Of a stretch of 64,000 nt of DNA, positions 8,462 through 17,260 are shown one piece after another; the stretch's first letter is position 1; each line of letters begins with the position of its first letter. Below the pieces are notes generated by a model. The model did no database searches. It had not been told where the DNA came from and saw only the letters and a list, made by a program, of their open reading frames with translations. Source of the stretch: JBHJGU01 sp050331475 (GTDB taxonomy: Bacteria > Pseudomonadota > Alphaproteobacteria > Caulobacterales > Maricaulaceae); assembly GCA_050331475.1 (NCBI GenBank), contig JBHJGU010000049.1, positions 17,564 through 81,563 on the forward strand, written 5' to 3'. The position numbers and the translations under genes are program-made.

Positions 8462-8874
8462 AGGTTTTCTCCTCGACACTATAATGACTCGAAAATCCCA
8501 CTGAACCGTTAATTGGCGGTGCGGCGGCGCTTGATAAAATGTGAACGAAGCTCCTTCCGATAGAAACTATTAACCTTATGTTGCGGTAGAATTTAATAAA
8601 TTGCCTCGAAAGCGATGCGATTACATAGATCGCCAATGCCGGCGCTGCTAATTGATACGGAAAAAATATCAGCCGATAGATCTGGTTTGACCGTCGTTTG
8701 AGATAGGTAATTGGATTATAATGAGAAATAGATTTAGCGTTTTATTCTAAAAACAGAAAATTAACTGTGCCAATTTACGGGTCTTTAGGAAGGTCACGGT
8801 AATCTCCGGTTTATCGAACGGCGCATTGGAACGATGCCGTGAATTGTGTTGCTAGCTGCACTATGGAGAGACTG
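8462..8874. promoter_or_regulatory. AT-rich divergent control region of the Tad pilus locus
   Basis: This 413-base gap separates the minus-strand minor-pilin operon from the first flp gene and is clearly richer in A and T than its surroundings. No credible gene is seen in it. It must hold promoters for both arms. Motifs that resemble CtrA half-sites occur (TTAACC at about 8570, and TTAAC at about 8759), as might be expected since pilin genes of Caulobacter are under CtrA control, but no full TTAA-N7-TTAA site was found. No convincing sigma-54 -24/-12 element was seen. Confidence 0.45.
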
Positions 8875-9057
8875 ATGAAAACCTTGTTCGCTCGCTTCTT
8901 GAATGACGAATCCGGCGCCACCGCGATCGAATACGCGCTCGTCGCTGGCCTGATCGCTCTGGGTATTGTTGCCGGCGCCGGCGCGCTTGGCGACGGTATC
9001 AGCAATAGCCTTAACGACGTCAACACCGCGTTGGGCAACAACATCCCGACCGGCTAA
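8875..9057 (+). CDS. flp: Flp major pilin, copy 1
   Basis: A 60-residue type IVb pilin precursor. The leader MKTLFARFLNDESG is followed by ATAIEYALVAGLIALGIVAG, the canonical Flp motif with the conserved Glu-Tyr; the prepilin peptidase CpaA should cleave after the glycine. The hydrophobic helix is followed by a short polar tail. The start at 8875 has GGAGAG upstream; the longer frame from 8839 is not used. A strong hairpin terminator follows the stop, so this pilin can be made in excess over the assembly genes. Confidence 0.95.
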   Translation: MKTLFARFLNDESGATAIEYALVAGLIALGIVAGAGALGDGISNSLNDVNTALGNNIPTG

Positions 9058-9102
9058 ATCTGCCGGACTATAGTTCGCGGCGCATCGCCCGCGGCTTTAA
9101 TT

Positions 9103-9143
9103 TAAGCGCCGTCGCTCGTGTAAAGCGGCGGCGCTTTATTTTT
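9103..9143 (+). terminator. Rho-independent terminator after flp copy 1
   Basis: A 12-base-pair stem with one G-T wobble (left arm aagcgccgtcgc, right arm gcggcggcgctt) with a nine-base loop is followed by TATTTTT. It sits 46 bases after the flp stop. It should uncouple the abundant first pilin from the second pilin and the cpa genes. Confidence 0.88.
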
Positions 9144-9258
9144 GGCGAAGCAGCCCTTCAATCTTTTACTTGTGGTAGGATCGAGGTCTAAAAATTTCCT
9201 GTTCTCATCAATCATATATTTACGTGCTGATTTCAACATGCCTTGAAAAATGGTGGTG

Positions 9259-9285
9259 GTCTAACACCGGCCTCCGGCATTAGAC
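9259..9285. repeat. Inverted repeat in the leader of flp copy 2
   Basis: Outer arms GTCTAA and TTAGAC enclose inner arms CCGG and CCGG, each pair separated by the same dinucleotide ca, with a three-base centre. The element ends 36 bases before the second flp start. It could be a repressor site or an RNA hairpin in the leader; the sequence does not decide between them. Confidence 0.5.
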
Positions 9286-9321
9286 TTTCGACGTTTACGC
9301 GTCGATGACGAGGAGACAGCG

Positions 9322-9498
9322 ATGAAATCGCGCATCATCGACTTTTGGGCTGACGAACACGGCGCCACCGCGATGGAATACGCGTTGGTCGCCGCCCTCA
9401 TCGCTTTGGCGATCGTCGCCGGCGCTCTGGCGCTGGGCGAAGGGATCGACAACGCGCTCAACCAAGTCGCGACTGATTTTGGGAATGCGGCGCTCTAG
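9322..9498 (+). CDS. flp: Flp pilin, copy 2
   Basis: A 58-residue pilin precursor. The leader MKSRIIDFWADEHG precedes ATAMEYALVAALIALAIVAG, matching copy 1 closely except for Met in place of Ile before the Glu-Tyr pair. The helix is the same length but the tail differs (acidic, ending in FGNAAL). A GAGGAGA ribosome-binding site lies just upstream. It precedes cpaA by about 100 bases with no terminator between, so it may be expressed with the assembly genes at a lower level and act as a variant or minor pilin. Confidence 0.92.
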   Translation: MKSRIIDFWADEHGATAMEYALVAALIALAIVAGALALGEGIDNALNQVATDFGNAAL

Positions 9499-9602
9499 AA
9501 GTGCTCGCCGGATGATTTTCGTTCGACTTTGAAGCGCCTGCGAACTCAGCGTTAACGCGCGTCTGCTACCTCAATCGGAGGATTGGTGAATGGGGAGCGG
9601 CT

Positions 9603-10112
9603 ATGTCGACGGCGCTGGCGTTAAGTCTACCGGGATTAATGGCGTGGGCGGCATGGCGCGACCTGGTCGCTATGACCATCCCAAACTGGATTTCCGTGGC
9701 GATTTTCGCCGCCTTCTTCCCGACGGCGCTGTGGTTTGGTTTGCCGCCCGCCGACATTGGCGGCCACGCGCTCGCCGCGGTCTGCGTCTTGATTTTGGGC
9801 TTTGGGTTATTCGCTGCGGGCTGGACTGGCGGCGGTGACGCGAAGATTTTGGCCTCAAGCGCGGTTTGGTTTGGCTTCCCCCATCTGATGGCGTTTCTGA
9901 GTTACGTTGCGCTCTGCGGCGTGGTGTTGGCCTTAGCCGTTTTGGCGGCCCGTCGGTTGGCGATCTGGTGGCCAGGCTTTAACGCCGCCGACGCTCCGGG
10001 CTGGATGCGACCGAAGGGGCGCACGCCTTATGTGGTGGCGATCGTCGCCGCCGCGTTCATCGTCTTTCCTGAGGTCCAGGCGAGCTGGCTGTCCGCAGCG
10101 GAAGGCCATTAA
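9603..10112 (+). CDS. cpaA: Tad prepilin peptidase (A24 family)
   Basis: Inner-membrane aspartic protease, TadV/CpaA type, that cleaves the leaders of the Flp and TadE-like pilins. The 169 residues form about five or six hydrophobic helices. Both catalytic aspartates are visible: D20 in WRDLVAMTIPN and D79 in the GGGDAK motif. The N-methylation domain found in larger PilD enzymes is absent, as usual for Tad. A GGGGAG site precedes the start. The gene opens the assembly-gene series cpaA-B-C-D-E-F-tadB-tadC. Confidence 0.94.
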   Translation: MSTALALSLPGLMAWAAWRDLVAMTIPNWISVAIFAAFFPTALWFGLPPADIGGHALAAVCVLILGFGLFAAGWTGGGDAKILASSAVWFGFPHLMAFLSYVALCGVVLALAVLAARRLAIWWPGFNAADAPGWMRPKGRTPYVVAIVAAAFIVFPEVQASWLSAAEGH

Positions 10113-10179
10113 CCATGCGTTCAATGCTCTGGGTCATGGTGCGGATGTCGGTGGAAACCCCTGAATTTGGAGCCTGGTC

Positions 10180-11061
10180 ATGAGCCCTATGCGTCTGATC
10201 GTCCTGGGCGCTGCGTTATTGGCGGCGGTGTTCGCCTTTATCGGCTTGCGCGGGCTGACGCCGTCGACGCCGACGACCACGCCCGTCGTGGTGCAAGCCC
10301 CCGCGCCTGAGGCAATTCCGACTGTGGGGGTTTTAACGGTCGCGCGCGATCTCGCCATGGGCGACCGCCTGACCGAAGAAGACTTGGTTTGGTCCGATTG
10401 GCCGGAGGTCGCTTTGGCTGAGCGCTATATCACTGAACCGGATCCGTCTGCGGACGCCGAAACCGATGAGCTCGGCGAAGATGCAATCGACCCCAAAACG
10501 TCCCTAATCGGCGCTGTCGTACGATCTGAGTTTACGGCGGGCGAACCTGTGCTGCGCCATAAACTGGTTCTGGCGACCGACGGTGGGTTCATGGCCGCAC
10601 TAGTCGGCGAAGGGCTGCGCGCCGTCGCCACGCCAGTGAGCGTTGAAACCGCCGCGGGCGGCTTCATCGTGCCGAATGATCGGGTTGACGTCATCCTAAC
10701 GCAGACAGTCGTGACCTTAAACGAACAAGGCGAGGTGACGAGCGAACGCACCGAGACGAATACGCTACTCCGAAATGTGCGGGTTCTCGCCATGGACCAG
10801 ATATTTCGCGAGACCGAAGACGGCGAGACCACCGATGTCGTCCTGGCGTCGACGGCAACTCTCGAACTTACTCCGGCTCAAGCCGAGAGCATTAGCCAAG
10901 CCAATAATGTCGGCGAGTTAGCGCTGGCCTTACGCGGCATTCGAGATGTTGGCGGCGCGCCGGCGCTCAACGGAGCCGAAGACACCGGGCAAGTGCTTGC
11001 GGGCTTGGGTGTCATCGCGATCCATAGCTTTGGCCAATCCCGCGAGGTGCAGACGCGATGA
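10180..11061 (+). CDS. cpaB: Flp pilus assembly protein CpaB/RcpC
   Basis: Periplasmic, membrane-anchored pilus assembly protein. One N-terminal transmembrane helix (about residues 5-24) is followed by an SAF-type domain at about residues 45-120 (TVARDLAMGDRLTEEDLVW), then the RcpC/CpaB domain with GLRAVATPVS and VPNDRVDVIL. It is thought to work with the secretin and may bind peptidoglycan or stabilise the outer-membrane pore. At 293 residues it is of normal length. Its stop overlaps the cpaC start by four bases (ATGA). Confidence 0.93.
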   Translation: MSPMRLIVLGAALLAAVFAFIGLRGLTPSTPTTTPVVVQAPAPEAIPTVGVLTVARDLAMGDRLTEEDLVWSDWPEVALAERYITEPDPSADAETDELGEDAIDPKTSLIGAVVRSEFTAGEPVLRHKLVLATDGGFMAALVGEGLRAVATPVSVETAAGGFIVPNDRVDVILTQTVVTLNEQGEVTSERTETNTLLRNVRVLAMDQIFRETEDGETTDVVLASTATLELTPAQAESISQANNVGELALALRGIRDVGGAPALNGAEDTGQVLAGLGVIAIHSFGQSREVQTR

Positions 11062-12548
11062 TGATCCGGAAAGCCACCCTCCGCGCGGTCTTCGCGCTTT
11101 TGGCGAGCCTCACCGCAACGATCATCGCGGCAAGTGCGCAAGCCCAGCCCATCCCCCAAAATTACGCGCATGGCAATTTGATCAAGGTGCGGATTGACGA
11201 AGGCGGTCAGGGTCCTGTGTCGCGGGATCTATTGGTGGCTTTGAATAAAGCTGCTGTTATCGATTTGCCGGTCAATGTTCGGGACGTGATTATTCCGAAT
11301 CCCGGGATCGCGGACGCGGTGATCCGGACGCCACGGCGGGTGCAGTTGCTCGGCGTTGGCGTCGGCGAAACCAATGCGTTCTTTTACGACGCCGCGGGCA
11401 AGCTGATCTTAAACTTAGAGATCACCGTCGGCCGTGATTTGGACGCGCTCAACGGCTTGATTGCGCGTCTTGTGCCTGAAGCACGGATCAAGGCCGAACC
11501 GTTGAATGCGGGCATCGTTCTGTCGGGCGTTGCGCCCAACCTCGCCGCAGCAGATCGTGCGCGGCAGTTGGCGCTGCAATTTGTCGAAGAAGATGACGAG
11601 TTGCTTAATTTGGTAATCATTGAAGGCAAAGACCAAGTTCTGCTGAAGGTTCGTGTCATTGAAATGAACCGCTCGGTGATCAAACGACTCGGCGTTGATT
11701 TGGGGTTGGTCTTGCAATCGGGCGAGGTCGGGGTCGGGCTGGTGAGTAACCCGGCGTTCTTACTTGGCACGCCGCCGGGCTCTGGGCTCCTCGGTTCGGC
11801 CACCTTCGCAAACACCGGTGACACGGGTTTGTTCCAAAGCATATCAGCGGCCTTGACGGCGCTTGAATCCGTCAGCCTGGTGCGCACGCTCGCTGAACCC
11901 AATTTAACTGCGATTTCCGGGGAAACGGCGAATTTCCTCTCGGGCGGGGAGTTCCCCATCCCGGTGGCGCAGGGCGATGACGGGCAAATCACCGTTGAAT
12001 TTCGCCCCTTTGGCGTGGGTTTAAATTTCACGCCGGTGGTGCTCTCCGAAGGCCGCATTTCGCTACGGATCGCCACCGAGGTGTCGGACATCACGCCAAT
12101 CGGCGGGATCCCGTTGGCGGGCGTGCCCCCGCCGGATGGCGCTGGGCCCGGGCTCTTGGGCATTGCTGTGCCTGGGCTGACGGTTCGGCGCACGGAGACC
12201 ACGGTTGAGGTGCCGTCCGGCGGCAGCCTGGTGATTTCGGGGCTGATCAGCGAAACCACGCGGCAAGCGCTCGAAGGCGTGCCCGGCGCGAAAGACATTC
12301 CGATTTTCGGCCAATTGTTCCGCACGACCGACACCGAACGCGAGGAAGCGGAGCTGCTGGTGATTGTGTCGCCTTATTTGGTCGACCCGACCTCGCCGAA
12401 CGTTCTGCAAACGCCTGCGGACGGGGTTCGCACCCCGCGGGACGCGAAAGTGTTCTTCTTACAACAAATCAACGAAGTCTACGGCGTCGCCTCGTCTTCT
12501 GACACAAGCGTCGCCTGGTCGGGCCCTGTCGGCCCGGTGCTGGAATAG
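11058..12548 (+). CDS. cpaC: Tad pilus outer-membrane secretin CpaC/RcpA
   Basis: Forms the outer-membrane ring through which the Flp pilus exits. 496 residues: signal peptide to about residue 30, pilus N-terminal domain at about 55-130 (VNVRDVIIPNPGIADAVI), a BON-like segment near 135-200, then the secretin core from about 200 to 455 with VRTLAEPNLTAISGETANFLSGGEFPIP and VPSGGSLVISGLI. Two adjacent ATG codons (11058 and 11061) are possible starts. A second protein with the same N-terminal domain is encoded on the other arm of this locus. The C-terminal 40 residues extend beyond the secretin domain. Confidence 0.95.
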   Translation: MMIRKATLRAVFALLASLTATIIAASAQAQPIPQNYAHGNLIKVRIDEGGQGPVSRDLLVALNKAAVIDLPVNVRDVIIPNPGIADAVIRTPRRVQLLGVGVGETNAFFYDAAGKLILNLEITVGRDLDALNGLIARLVPEARIKAEPLNAGIVLSGVAPNLAAADRARQLALQFVEEDDELLNLVIIEGKDQVLLKVRVIEMNRSVIKRLGVDLGLVLQSGEVGVGLVSNPAFLLGTPPGSGLLGSATFANTGDTGLFQSISAALTALESVSLVRTLAEPNLTAISGETANFLSGGEFPIPVAQGDDGQITVEFRPFGVGLNFTPVVLSEGRISLRIATEVSDITPIGGIPLAGVPPPDGAGPGLLGIAVPGLTVRRTETTVEVPSGGSLVISGLISETTRQALEGVPGAKDIPIFGQLFRTTDTEREEAELLVIVSPYLVDPTSPNVLQTPADGVRTPRDAKVFFLQQINEVYGVASSSDTSVAWSGPVGPVLE

Positions 12549-12559
12549 CGGAGACGGTC

Positions 12560-13240
12560 ATGGGTTTAGACCAAAAAGCTCTGGTGTCGCTGGTCGCCCT
12601 GGTCGTTGGGCTCTCCGGCTGCGTTAGCCAAGGACCTGCGCCGAGCGGAACAGTGCTTGACCGCTACGCGCCCCAGGCTGTGGCGACGGTTGCGCGCTAG
12701 GAAATTCCCCTCACGGCTGAGGATTTTGAGTTAAGCGCGCAAGACCGCGCCAATATGTCGGCTTTCGCCGCCCAGTATCGCGGGCTCGGACGCGGTCCGC
12801 TGGTCGTCTCGATGCCGACGGGCGGCTCAAATAGCCAGTCCGCGGTGACCTTGGCCGCCCAGGCGCGCACCCAAATGCACGCCGAGGGTGTACCGTTCGA
12901 GGCGATCACCGGGGGCGCCTATGACGCCTCGGGACGCGCGGCCGCGCCGATCATTGTGTCGTTTCGGCGGTTCCAAGCGGTGGTGCCCGACTGCGGTCCG
13001 CCCACGGAGAACCTGGCGCGAAATCCCACCAATCAACCGCCGGCGAACTTCGGTTGCGCGTTGAACGCGTCGATCGCCGCGCAGATCGCGGATCCCGGCG
13101 ATATCGCGGCGCCGCACCCCACAGACCCCGCCGATACGCTCCGGCGTCAAGCGGTTTTAGACAATTACCGAGGCGGCGCGCGCACGTCGGCGGCGGAGGG
13201 CGCAAACGCGACCCTCTCCACGACGAACGCCGGCCAGTAA
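12560..13240 (+). pseudogene. cpaD: Pilus assembly lipoprotein CpaD, interrupted by an in-frame TAG
   Basis: CpaD is an outer-membrane lipoprotein of the Tad system, thought to help the secretin. The frame starts at 12560 after a GGAG site, with a signal sequence and lipobox LSGC. After about 46 residues (ending AVATVAR) a TAG at 12698-12700 stops it, and the same frame resumes at once with EIPLTAEDFELS and continues for about 180 residues to 13240. The downstream part has typical CpaD features, including repeated cysteines and an ASIAAQIADP segment. The next ATG (12755) has no good ribosome-binding site. One base change (for example CAG to TAG) would explain it. Base error, true mutation or readthrough are all possible. 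Confidence 0.85.
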
Positions 13241-13262
13241 ACAGCGTGACGAGGTCAGACCG

Positions 13263-14777
13263 ATGAGCGAAGCTTACGCATTCGACGACGAAGACGACTT
13301 CGAACTCGATGACGATTTGGCCGCGCCTCCGGACGCGGTTGAGGCGGCGGACGTTGAGCCCGACGAGTCGTGGGAAGACGATAGCTTCGAGCTCGCAACC
13401 GACTTACCGGAGCCTGCGCCCGCGCTGGACGATGATTTCGTTGACGAGATCGATGCGGAAATCACCCGCGCCGCCGAACTCGCTAGCGCGCCGCCGCCGC
13501 CCGCCCACAGCGACGCCTTGGCGGGGTCCGGGCTCGATCTGGCCAATTTCATGGAAATGCTGGAGGAAGATCCCGGCGAGGTCATTCCGCCCGTGCCGCG
13601 AATTACGGTAGAGGCATTTTGCGAACGCGCGGAAACCGCGGCCCTGATGCACCATTGCGCCGCCGACCGTCGCCTTTCGCGCGCGCATATCGGCGTGCAG
13701 TCGGGCGGACTGTCCGCCGCAATCGAGCGGTTTCACGACGAGTCGACGCCAAACCTGGTATTGGTTGAATCCGGAATGCGTGGGCGAGGCCTATTCGATC
13801 AACTCGACGAGTTGGCCAATGTGTGTGAGCCGGACACCAAGGTAATCGTGATCGGCGCGGCTAACGACATTTCGCTCTATCGCGAATTGATGCGGCGCGG
13901 GGTTAGCGAATACTTGGTGCCACCCATGGCGCCGGTGCATGTGATCCGGGCGATTTCCACCCTTTACGCCGATCCGGAGACGCCGTTCGCGGGCAAGCTG
14001 ATCGCGTTTGTCGGCGCCCGCGGTGGTTCGGGGTCCTCAACGGTCGCCCATAACACCGCGTGGTGCATCGCTGAGGCCACCCGGTCGGACGCGACCATTA
14101 TCGACTTCGATCTGCCGTTCGGCACCGCGGGCTTGGACTTCAACCAGGACGTCGCCCAAGGCGTGGCTGACGCGCTCGATCAACCTGACCGGATCGACGA
14201 CGTGCTGCTGGAGCGCTTGCTCGTGCGGTGCACCGACCGGCTGACCCTGTTGGCCGCCCCCGCCACCCTGGACAAGGATTGGGAGGTCGATGCCGAGGCG
14301 TTTGAGCAAGTTGTGGAGACGGTGCGCGCGACCTCGCCATTCGTCGTGCTCGATATGCCCCATACGTGGAGCCGGGCGATGCGGGCGATGATCTTGGCCA
14401 GCGACGAGGTGGTGCTGACCGCCACCCCTGAACTCGCCAGCTTACGTAATGCAAAGAATTTGTTCGACCTTTTAAAGGCCGCGCGCCCCAATGACGCGCC
14501 GCCGAAACTGGTGCTCAACCAAGTCGGCATGCCCAAACGCCCCGAGATCCCTGTGAAGGATTTCGCCGAAGCGTTGGGCGTTGAGCCCGCTTTGGTTTTG
14601 CCGTTCGACCCGCAATTGTTCGGCGCCGCGGCCAACAACGGACAGATGATCGCCGAGCTTAAGCCGGACGCGAAAGCTGCCGAAGGCTTCACCCATCTGG
14701 CCGCCGTCGCCACCGGACGCACCGCCGTGTCACGGCCGAAATCCATGTTTGAGTGGTTCACCAAGCGGAGGTCGTAG
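13263..14777 (+). CDS. cpaE: Pilus assembly ATPase CpaE/TadZ
   Basis: A ParA/MinD-like protein that places the Tad machine at a cell pole. The 504 residues begin with about 110 strongly acidic, low-complexity residues, then a receiver-like domain (about 115-235), then a P-loop domain with GARGGSGSSTVAHN. This Walker A form, with serine where the usual lysine stands, is typical of CpaE. A DFDLPFGTAGLDF segment corresponds to the Walker A-prime and switch regions. It lies 22 bases after cpaD and three bases before cpaF. Confidence 0.93.
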   Translation: MSEAYAFDDEDDFELDDDLAAPPDAVEAADVEPDESWEDDSFELATDLPEPAPALDDDFVDEIDAEITRAAELASAPPPPAHSDALAGSGLDLANFMEMLEEDPGEVIPPVPRITVEAFCERAETAALMHHCAADRRLSRAHIGVQSGGLSAAIERFHDESTPNLVLVESGMRGRGLFDQLDELANVCEPDTKVIVIGAANDISLYRELMRRGVSEYLVPPMAPVHVIRAISTLYADPETPFAGKLIAFVGARGGSGSSTVAHNTAWCIAEATRSDATIIDFDLPFGTAGLDFNQDVAQGVADALDQPDRIDDVLLERLLVRCTDRLTLLAAPATLDKDWEVDAEAFEQVVETVRATSPFVVLDMPHTWSRAMRAMILASDEVVLTATPELASLRNAKNLFDLLKAARPNDAPPKLVLNQVGMPKRPEIPVKDFAEALGVEPALVLPFDPQLFGAAANNGQMIAELKPDAKAAEGFTHLAAVATGRTAVSRPKSMFEWFTKRRS

Positions 14778-14780
14778 ACC

Positions 14781-16247
14781 ATGTTCGGCAAACGCGCGGG
14801 AGGCGCGGCGGCGGCGCCCGCCCATTCGACCGCGGCGCCCCCGCCGCCGCAAAAGCCCGAACCGTCGCAGAAGACAATCCGTCCGGGCGCCACCCAACGC
14901 GGACAGAACCCGGTCAAAGCGGTGGTGAAATCGGCGAACCGCAATAAGGCGCCGATCGAGATCGGGCCGCGGTCCGACGAATACTACGAGGTTAAGGGGC
15001 AGATTTTCTCCGCCCTGATCGACGCCATCGACTTGGCGCAGCTGACCCAGCTTGACCACGAGTCCGCGCGATCCGAGATCCGCGACATCGTCACAGAGAT
15101 CATTTCGATCAAAGGCTTAGCCATGTCGGTGAACGAGCAGGAATCGCTCGTCAACGATATCTGCAACGACGTTTTGGGCCTGGGGCCGCTTGAGCCGTTG
15201 ATCGAGCGCGACGACATCGCCGATATTATGGTCAATGGCGCGAACTCGGTCTTTATCGAAGTTGGCGGCAAGGTGCAGCGGACCAATGTCCGGTTCCGCG
15301 ACAATCAGCAGCTGATGAATATCTGCCAGCGGATCGTCAGCCAGGTCGGCCGACGGGTCGACGAATCGAGCCCAATCTGTGATGCGCGCCTTTTAGACGG
15401 CAGCCGGGTCAACGTCATCGCGCCGCCTTTGTCCCTGGATGGGCCGGCGCTGACCATCCGGAAGTTCAAAAAAGACAAGCTGACCATGGAGAAGCTGGTC
15501 GACTTTAAGTCGATTTCTCCAGAGGGCGCGAGGGTCTTGGCGGTCATCGGCGCGTGCCGGTGTAACATTCTGATCTCTGGCGGCACCGGTTCGGGCAAAA
15601 CAACGCTTCTGAACTGTTTAACCGGTTACATCGACCCGGGCGAACGGGTTATCACTTGCGAAGACGCTGCAGAGTTGCAGCTCCAACAGCCCCATGTGGT
15701 GCGTCTGGAAACCCGACCGCCGAACTTGGAAGGCCAAGGCCAGGTCACCATGCGCGACTTGGTCAAAAACTGTCTGCGGATGCGACCCGAACGCATCATC
15801 GTCGGCGAGGTGCGGGGGCCTGAGGCGTTCGACCTCCTCCAAGCGATGAACACGGGCCATGATGGCTCCATGGGGACGTTGCACGCCAACTCGCCGCGCG
15901 AGGGCCTCTCGCGGATGGAGTCGATGAGCACCATGGGCGGGTTCAGCCTGCCCGCAAAGACGATTCGGGAGATGATTGTTGGGTCTATCGACGTGGTCGT
16001 GCAGGCGGCGGGTCTGCGCGACGGTTCGCGGCGCATCACCCATGTGACCGAGGTGCTGGGGTTGGAAGGTGACACCATCATCACCCAGGACCTGTTGACC
16101 TACGAAATCGACGGCGAGGACGAACAGGGCCGCATCATCGGCAAACACCGCGCTACCGGCATTTCGCGGCCGCGGTTTTGGGACCGGGCGCGGTATTTCG
16201 GGCTTGAGCGCGAACTCGCCGAAGCGCTCGACGCGATGGAAAGCTGA
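14781..16247 (+). CDS. cpaF: Pilus assembly and retraction ATPase CpaF/TadA
   Basis: Cytoplasmic hexameric secretion ATPase that powers Flp pilus polymerisation (and, in Caulobacter, retraction). 488 residues: a disordered Ala/Pro/Gln-rich N-terminus of about 65 residues, a helical N-terminal domain, then the ATPase core with Walker A GGTGSGKTT at about residues 267-275, the Asp box region CEDAAELQL, Walker B-like RIIVGEVRG, and the His box GTLHANSPREG. All catalytic motifs are intact. It begins three bases after cpaE. Confidence 0.96.
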   Translation: MFGKRAGGAAAAPAHSTAAPPPPQKPEPSQKTIRPGATQRGQNPVKAVVKSANRNKAPIEIGPRSDEYYEVKGQIFSALIDAIDLAQLTQLDHESARSEIRDIVTEIISIKGLAMSVNEQESLVNDICNDVLGLGPLEPLIERDDIADIMVNGANSVFIEVGGKVQRTNVRFRDNQQLMNICQRIVSQVGRRVDESSPICDARLLDGSRVNVIAPPLSLDGPALTIRKFKKDKLTMEKLVDFKSISPEGARVLAVIGACRCNILISGGTGSGKTTLLNCLTGYIDPGERVITCEDAAELQLQQPHVVRLETRPPNLEGQGQVTMRDLVKNCLRMRPERIIVGEVRGPEAFDLLQAMNTGHDGSMGTLHANSPREGLSRMESMSTMGGFSLPAKTIREMIVGSIDVVVQAAGLRDGSRRITHVTEVLGLEGDTIITQDLLTYEIDGEDEQGRIIGKHRATGISRPRFWDRARYFGLERELAEALDAMES

Positions 16248-16250
16248 CCC

Positions 16251-17249
16251 ATGGATCCTGCGCTGCTCATCGCCGTTAGCGCTGTTGGCGCCATCCTCGG
16301 CTTCGGCTGGGTCGTGTCTGGCTTTGTGGACGACTCCGGCTCGAAATCGGCGAAACGCGCCATAGCTTTGGTGGAGGGCGGCGTCGGCAAAGCGCGGACA
16401 AACCGCGCCGCGCGCGCAGCGGCGGAGGCCAACGCCAACCGGCGGAAACAACTCGTTGAATCTTTGAAAGATCTCGAACAGGACCGGAAGAAAAAGCGTC
16501 AGGAACGCAAAACTCTTGAAGCCCAGATCGAACAGGCGGGTCTGCAAATCACCGAAACGCAGTATTGGGTTTTCAGCGGGGTTTTGTTTGTCGTTGGCGC
16601 GGGCGTCACCGTCTTGGTCGGCCAGCCACTGATCGCGGCCTTGGCGGCGGGGCTAACCGCAGGGCTCGGCTTGCCTCGATTTACATTGAATTTTTTGGCG
16701 AAGCGGCGGGCGAAATTGTTTAGCGAGAATTTCGCCGATGCGGTGGACGTCATTGTGCGCGGGGTGCGGTCCGGCCTGCCACTCAATGAATGTATGCGAA
16801 TTCTGGCGAAAGAAGCGGCCGAGCCTGTGCGCTCTGAGATCGCGCGCTTGAATGAGACCACTGCAGTCGGGGTGACCATCGACGAGGGTTTGCGCCGGCT
16901 TTACGAGCGCATGCCGCTGCAGGAAGTGAATTTTTTCAACATCGTTCTAGTTATTCAGCAGAAAACCGGTGGTAATCTTGCTGAGTCTCTGAGCAATCTA
17001 TCTACTGTTCTGAGGTCGCGAAAATTAATGCGAGAGAAAATCAAGGCGTTGTCCGCAGAAGCCAAAACGTCCGCCATGATTATCGGCGCTATGCCGATTA
17101 TATTCGTTGTTGCCATTTCGTTCATGTCGCCCGGTTTCATGGATCCGATGTTTGAGAGCACGTTGGGGCGGCTCATGCTGGTCGGCGCCGGCGTATGGAT
17201 GGTGATCGGCACGCTGGTCATGCGCAAAATGATTAATTTCGACTTCTAG
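16251..17249 (+). CDS. tadB: Tad inner-membrane platform protein TadB
   Basis: A type II secretion F-domain protein that forms part of the inner-membrane platform turned by the ATPase CpaF. 332 residues: one N-terminal helix, a basic coiled-coil stretch at about residues 60-95, two transmembrane helices near 100-145, the cytoplasmic T2SSF domain at about 165-290 (GLPLNECMRILAKEA, then QQKTGGNLAESLSNL), and C-terminal membrane helices. It starts three bases after cpaF. In Caulobacter naming this gene is cpaG. Confidence 0.94.
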   Translation: MDPALLIAVSAVGAILGFGWVVSGFVDDSGSKSAKRAIALVEGGVGKARTNRAARAAAEANANRRKQLVESLKDLEQDRKKKRQERKTLEAQIEQAGLQITETQYWVFSGVLFVVGAGVTVLVGQPLIAALAAGLTAGLGLPRFTLNFLAKRRAKLFSENFADAVDVIVRGVRSGLPLNECMRILAKEAAEPVRSEIARLNETTAVGVTIDEGLRRLYERMPLQEVNFFNIVLVIQQKTGGNLAESLSNLSTVLRSRKLMREKIKALSAEAKTSAMIIGAMPIIFVVAISFMSPGFMDPMFESTLGRLMLVGAGVWMVIGTLVMRKMINFDF

Positions 17250-17260
17250 GGGGCGAACGG

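Noticed and set aside
8448..8636. Small minus-strand frame in the A/T-rich gap upstream of the pilus N-domain gene
   Set aside because: No ribosome-binding site, no domain, and base use unlike coding sequence of this genome.
11384..12334. Long minus-strand frame opposite cpaC
   Set aside because: cpaC has full secretin motifs and normal codon use; the opposite frame has none.
12698..12700. Reassignment of TAG as a sense codon in this organism
   Set aside because: Several intact genes in the window end with TAG at the expected length, for example nrdA, cpaC and the phosphatase gene.
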